The translations under genes were made by a program, and so were the position numbers. From positions 38,705,087 through 38,769,086 of the forward strand of contig OY759216.1 of the NCBI GenBank assembly GCA_963662175.1: a stretch of 64,000 bases of DNA, given 5' to 3'. How positions within the stretch are numbered: position 1 is the first letter of the stretch; each line of letters begins with the position of its first letter. The notes under the pieces were generated by a model that saw nothing but the letters and a program-made list of their open reading frames with translations, searched no databases and was not told where the DNA came from. This document shows, piece by piece, positions 61,376-64,000 of the stretch. The DNA comes from Aradus depressus. Lineage: Eukaryota; Arthropoda; Insecta; Hemiptera; Aradidae.

Positions 61376-64000
61376 TTTTTATTTATTTTTTTTTTTTATT
61401 TTTTTTTTTTTTCACCTTTATTACATAATTTCCAACTATGAAATATATCACAACAAGGAAATATAATCACAAAGAAAAACAGAAATACCACTTGACTCTC
61501 TTGATGAGACGGCTGGTCAATACCACCGCCTCCTCAGGGGTCCTCCTCAGGCAGGAGGTCACGCGGCCAACGACGATTCAGTCGCCGAGGAGGCCCGCCC
61601 GGCAAGGACCGGACCGACATGGCTTCCACCAGTGTATTCGGATGTGACGTGAACTTGTTGTGCAAATTTGTGTATAATTGTTGTCTAACTTCGTGTAAGA
61701 ATGGTATGTTCAGGTCATGATGTAATGTTATGTTTGATACGTAGTAAGGGCATTGTGTGATTGTTCGGAGGATTTTATTTTGAATGGCTTGAATTCTTTT
61801 TGTGTGTGAGGGCTTAGCTGAACCCCAGAGCTGAACGCCATACGTCCAGATAGGCCTGATAACGGTCTTGTAGACACCCAGTTTGTGGTTGAGGTGAAGT
61901 TGAGATCGCTTGTCTAGTAGTCTTTTGAGTAGTCCAAATCGCCGTTTCATTTTCTGTCGAGTCTGTGTAACATGTTTATTCCATGTCAGTCGTCTGTCAA
62001 GATAGAGTCCTAAGTATCGTACGTCTTTGTCATGTTTTAGAGGGACATTATTCAGCCATACAGTTGGGCAGTCACCGCGCCTCAAGGCGAATGTAACATG
62101 AAGGGATTTGATCTCATTTATTTTCACCTTCCACAGACGCAACCAACCCTCTAGAAGGTGTAAGTGCTCCTGCAGAGATTTGGATGCGTCCCCAGCCGAT
62201 TTATTAGTAGCTAAAATTGCTATGTCATCGGCGTAGGTGGCTAACACCGTCTCAGGCGATGTTGGGATGCTGGATGTGCTTGCAACATAGAGAAGTGGAC
62301 CCAGAATGCTCCCCTGTGGGACACCAGCTCTTATGGGTTGAACGTCAGAGAGGACACTGCCCTGTCTGACCTGGAAAAAACGATCATCCAGGTAAGAGCG
62401 GAGAAGACGATAATAACCGTCAGGGATCACATGTTTCAGCTTATACAGCAGCCCAACATGCCAGACACGGTCGAAAGCTTGACTCACATCCAAAAATGCT
62501 GCGGAGCAATAACACTTCCTTTCCAAAGCAGAGGAAATCTCATCAACTAATCTGTGACATTGTTGAAGTGTTGAGTGTTTCTGTCGGAATCCGAACTGAT
62601 GATTCGGAATAAGGTCGTGTTCTTCGAAGAGAGGTAATAGGCGGCTAAGAAGAATTTTTTCAAAGAGTTTAGAAGAAGTGGGAAGAAGACTTATGGGGCG
62701 GTATGAAGAGAGTAAGTGTTTAGGTTTATCTGGTTTCGGAACTAAAGTAATGATAGAAAATTTCCAAAGAACTGGGAAGTAGGAAAGGCGAAGGATGCAA
62801 TTGTAAATGTAGGTAAGAAAGATGACAGCTTTGCGCGGAAGATTTTTCAACACTCTGGCAGTAATGAGATCATAGCCAGGGCTCTTCTTGTTGGGAAGCT
62901 GAAGGATAGCCTGCTGCACCTCAGACGGAGTGATGGGTTTCGGCGGTAAACTCAGTTGTAGAGGTGTGTTGAGGAAATCGTGTATGTGTTTATGAAGTGG
63001 ATGATGAATGTCATGGGGTGTAAAAGTGTCTGTTAAGTGTTGAGAAAATAATTGTGCTTTTTCCTCGTCCGATTTAGCCCATGTTCCGTCCGGGTTTTGA
63101 ATGGGAAAGGAGGAGGAAGAAAAGTTCAGTAGACGTCTGGTTGCTCTCCACAGAGATCCATCGTCAGTGGCTAGTGTGTCAGTGTAAAGTGAAAACGTTT
63201 CGGCTTTGTATTGTGCTATAGCTGTTTTGAGTTCGTGTGTGAGTCTATTGAGTCGCGTTTTGATGGATGGGTATCTATGTATTTGCCACTGACGACGACA
63301 TCTGCGCTTCTCAACCAGCAGCCTTCTAATGTGCTGTGGTACGTTGTGTGTGTGTATGTGGACAGGCTGAGCGGAGGTGCTACTGCTCCATGCCGCCTCC
63401 TGAAGTGTTGTTGTGAAAGAGTTCACTGCATCATCCAGGTCATGAGGTGCTTTCAGGGTGACTGACAGATTAAGTCTGTCTGTCACAATATCTCTGAATC
63501 TGTCCCAATCAATGAGCCCTGAAGTGAGGGAGGGTCGGGGTGTCTTCTGAATAGGTTGGGAGTCTAGGGTAAAAATTACTGGAGAATGGTCTGATGTTAA
63601 GTCGGAAATTATTTCTAATGATGTATAGGGGAAGAATTTCGAAGCTACAAAAAAGTCTAGGATATCGGGAAGTTTCCTTCTGTTAGTTGGCCAATATGTG
63701 GGTTCTCGGGGGGAATAGACTCTGTATCGTCTGTCCGTCAATACGTAGTTAAGTGTCTGTCCTCGCGGGTTGTTGACCCTACATCCCCACTCCAGGTGCT
63801 TAGCATTGTAGTCTCCACCGGCCATGAAGTCATCACCCAGAGTGTCGAAGTAGTTGGTGAAGTGTTGCGGGGTAATGTTGTGGCGTGGAGGACAGTAAAC
63901 TGAAGCAAGTGTGAAATTGTGAGAAGCTGATGAGATTTCGACCGCTGTCGATTGAAGGTGAGGTTCGCAGAAGGAAGGCAGAAAGTGATGCACCAAACCT
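61376..64000 (-). mobile_element. Jockey-type non-LTR retrotransposon, 3' 2.6 kb, continues off window
   Basis: Minus-strand insertion. The 3' end is marked by a poly(A) tail of about 37 nt with two interruptions (T-rich 61376-61412) and an AATAAA signal (complement at 61417-61422), about 110 bases after the ORF2 stop. ORF2 is open to the right edge. The left flank is family B. The 5' end, ORF1 and any TSD lie beyond the window. Confidence 0.95.
61534..64000 (-). CDS. Jockey-type ORF2 protein: endonuclease + reverse transcriptase (partial)
   Basis: Makes the enzyme that nicks target DNA and reverse-transcribes the element's RNA onto it. At least 821 codons are open with no stop or frameshift. 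The frame enters from the right edge; the first visible Met-like position is a TTG leucine codon, so the true start is outside. Residue numbers count from 63996. EEP endonuclease C-terminal half: GGDYNAKHLEWG at about 60-71, DILDFF at 111-116, TSDHSPV at 134-140 (catalytic Asp-His pair). Reverse transcriptase: KSPGYD about 371, RPISLLP about 433, FGFRQKHST about 468, FLDVSQAFD at 501-509 (catalytic Asp), GVPQGSILGPL at 558-568, catalytic YADD at 588-591. A thumb/connection region (RYLGLYLDRRLTWNKH) and a C-terminus in RRLNRRWPRDLLPEEDP follow. About the first 80-100 residues of the endonuclease are missing only because of the window edge. Confidence 0.96.
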   Translation of the reverse strand, partial: GLVHHFLPSFCEPHLQSTAVEISSASHNFTLASVYCPPRHNITPQHFTNYFDTLGDDFMAGGDYNAKHLEWGCRVNNPRGQTLNYVLTDRRYRVYSPREPTYWPTNRRKLPDILDFFVASKFFPYTSLEIISDLTSDHSPVIFTLDSQPIQKTPRPSLTSGLIDWDRFRDIVTDRLNLSVTLKAPHDLDDAVNSFTTTLQEAAWSSSTSAQPVHIHTHNVPQHIRRLLVEKRRCRRQWQIHRYPSIKTRLNRLTHELKTAIAQYKAETFSLYTDTLATDDGSLWRATRRLLNFSSSSFPIQNPDGTWAKSDEEKAQLFSQHLTDTFTPHDIHHPLHKHIHDFLNTPLQLSLPPKPITPSEVQQAILQLPNKKSPGYDLITARVLKNLPRKAVIFLTYIYNCILRLSYFPVLWKFSIITLVPKPDKPKHLLSSYRPISLLPTSSKLFEKILLSRLLPLFEEHDLIPNHQFGFRQKHSTLQQCHRLVDEISSALERKCYCSAAFLDVSQAFDRVWHVGLLYKLKHVIPDGYYRLLRSYLDDRFFQVRQGSVLSDVQPIRAGVPQGSILGPLLYVASTSSIPTSPETVLATYADDIAILATNKSAGDASKSLQEHLHLLEGWLRLWKVKINEIKSLHVTFALRRGDCPTVWLNNVPLKHDKDVRYLGLYLDRRLTWNKHVTQTRQKMKRRFGLLKRLLDKRSQLHLNHKLGVYKTVIRPIWTYGVQLWGSAKPSHTKRIQAIQNKILRTITQCPYYVSNITLHHDLNIPFLHEVRQQLYTNLHNKFTSHPNTLVEAMSVRSLPGGPPRRLNRRWPRDLLPEEDP

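Noticed and set aside
62338..63465. Plus-strand frames of 70 and 84 codons
   Set aside because: Antisense shadows of the intact Jockey ORF2.

Overview
The window is AT-rich, intron- and repeat-dominated nuclear DNA of an animal, most likely an arthropod and probably an insect. The evidence is Jockey-type, R1/LOA-type and Penelope-type retroelement proteins, hAT, pogo and mariner-like DNA transposon remnants, a Helitron end, tRNA-derived SINEs, and TAACC/CCTAA tracts that resemble the insect telomere unit TTAGG. I recognise no host single-copy gene with confidence. Nearly every interpretable stretch is a mobile element or its debris, so this is intergenic or pericentromeric-type DNA. I do not name a species.

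Main layout. (a) The largest intact gene is at the right edge: a minus-strand Jockey-type ORF2 (endonuclease plus reverse transcriptase) at 61534-64000, open past the window edge, with a 3' poly(A) tail at 61376-61412. Decayed relatives lie at 19.6-20.3, 20.7, 46.9-47.8 and 54.7-55.1 kb. Other non-LTR remnants are an R1/LOA-like piece at 38.7-39.4 kb and one with a CCHC-like C-terminus and an (ATT)n tail at 43.2-44.3 kb. (b) A roughly 345-bp tRNA-derived family, called SINE-1 here, has more than 20 copies or fragments on both strands, several with clear target-site duplications (TSDs). A second family, SINE-2, is at 35.8 and 51.9 kb. (c) An unclassified family, called family B here, ends in ACTTCCCCAGC at both termini in inverted orientation, carries a terminal palindrome, and is made of internal 'GATACATTCATT' submodules. 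It fills much of the space between other elements and has spawned a 14-unit minisatellite at 58.2-58.95 kb. (d) DNA elements: a 796-bp hAT with perfect 8-bp TSDs at 6.2-7.0 kb, a 73-bp mini-hAT at 19.6 kb, two almost identical mariner-like MITEs at 13.4 and 16.4 kb, a pogo/Tigger transposase remnant at 25.6 kb, a Helitron end at 24.46 kb, and a 731-bp inverted-repeat element with iterated subterminal motifs at 46.1-46.8 kb. (e) Several long foldback elements (2.1, 25.1, 26.7, 40.8 and 56.4 kb), many carrying a CTGATGA/CTGAAGA - short hairpin - GAAAC motif that resembles a hammerhead ribozyme core. A Penelope-like fragment (GIY-YIG-type) is at 24.5-24.9 kb.

The most unusual signals are: SINE-1 copies ending in telomere-like CCTAA repeats; a strong hairpin directly after the tRNA-like head in two unrelated SINE families; the dispersed hammerhead-like motif; two internally deleted copies of a Cys-rich multicopy gene family (18.5-19.06 and 52.9-53.3 kb); and two tandem arrays with higher-order structure (55.4 and 58.2 kb). 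Names such as SINE-1, SINE-2, family B, C and D are labels for this report only. Family assignments rest on motifs read by eye. Boundaries of decayed repeats are approximate, typically within 10-30 bases.
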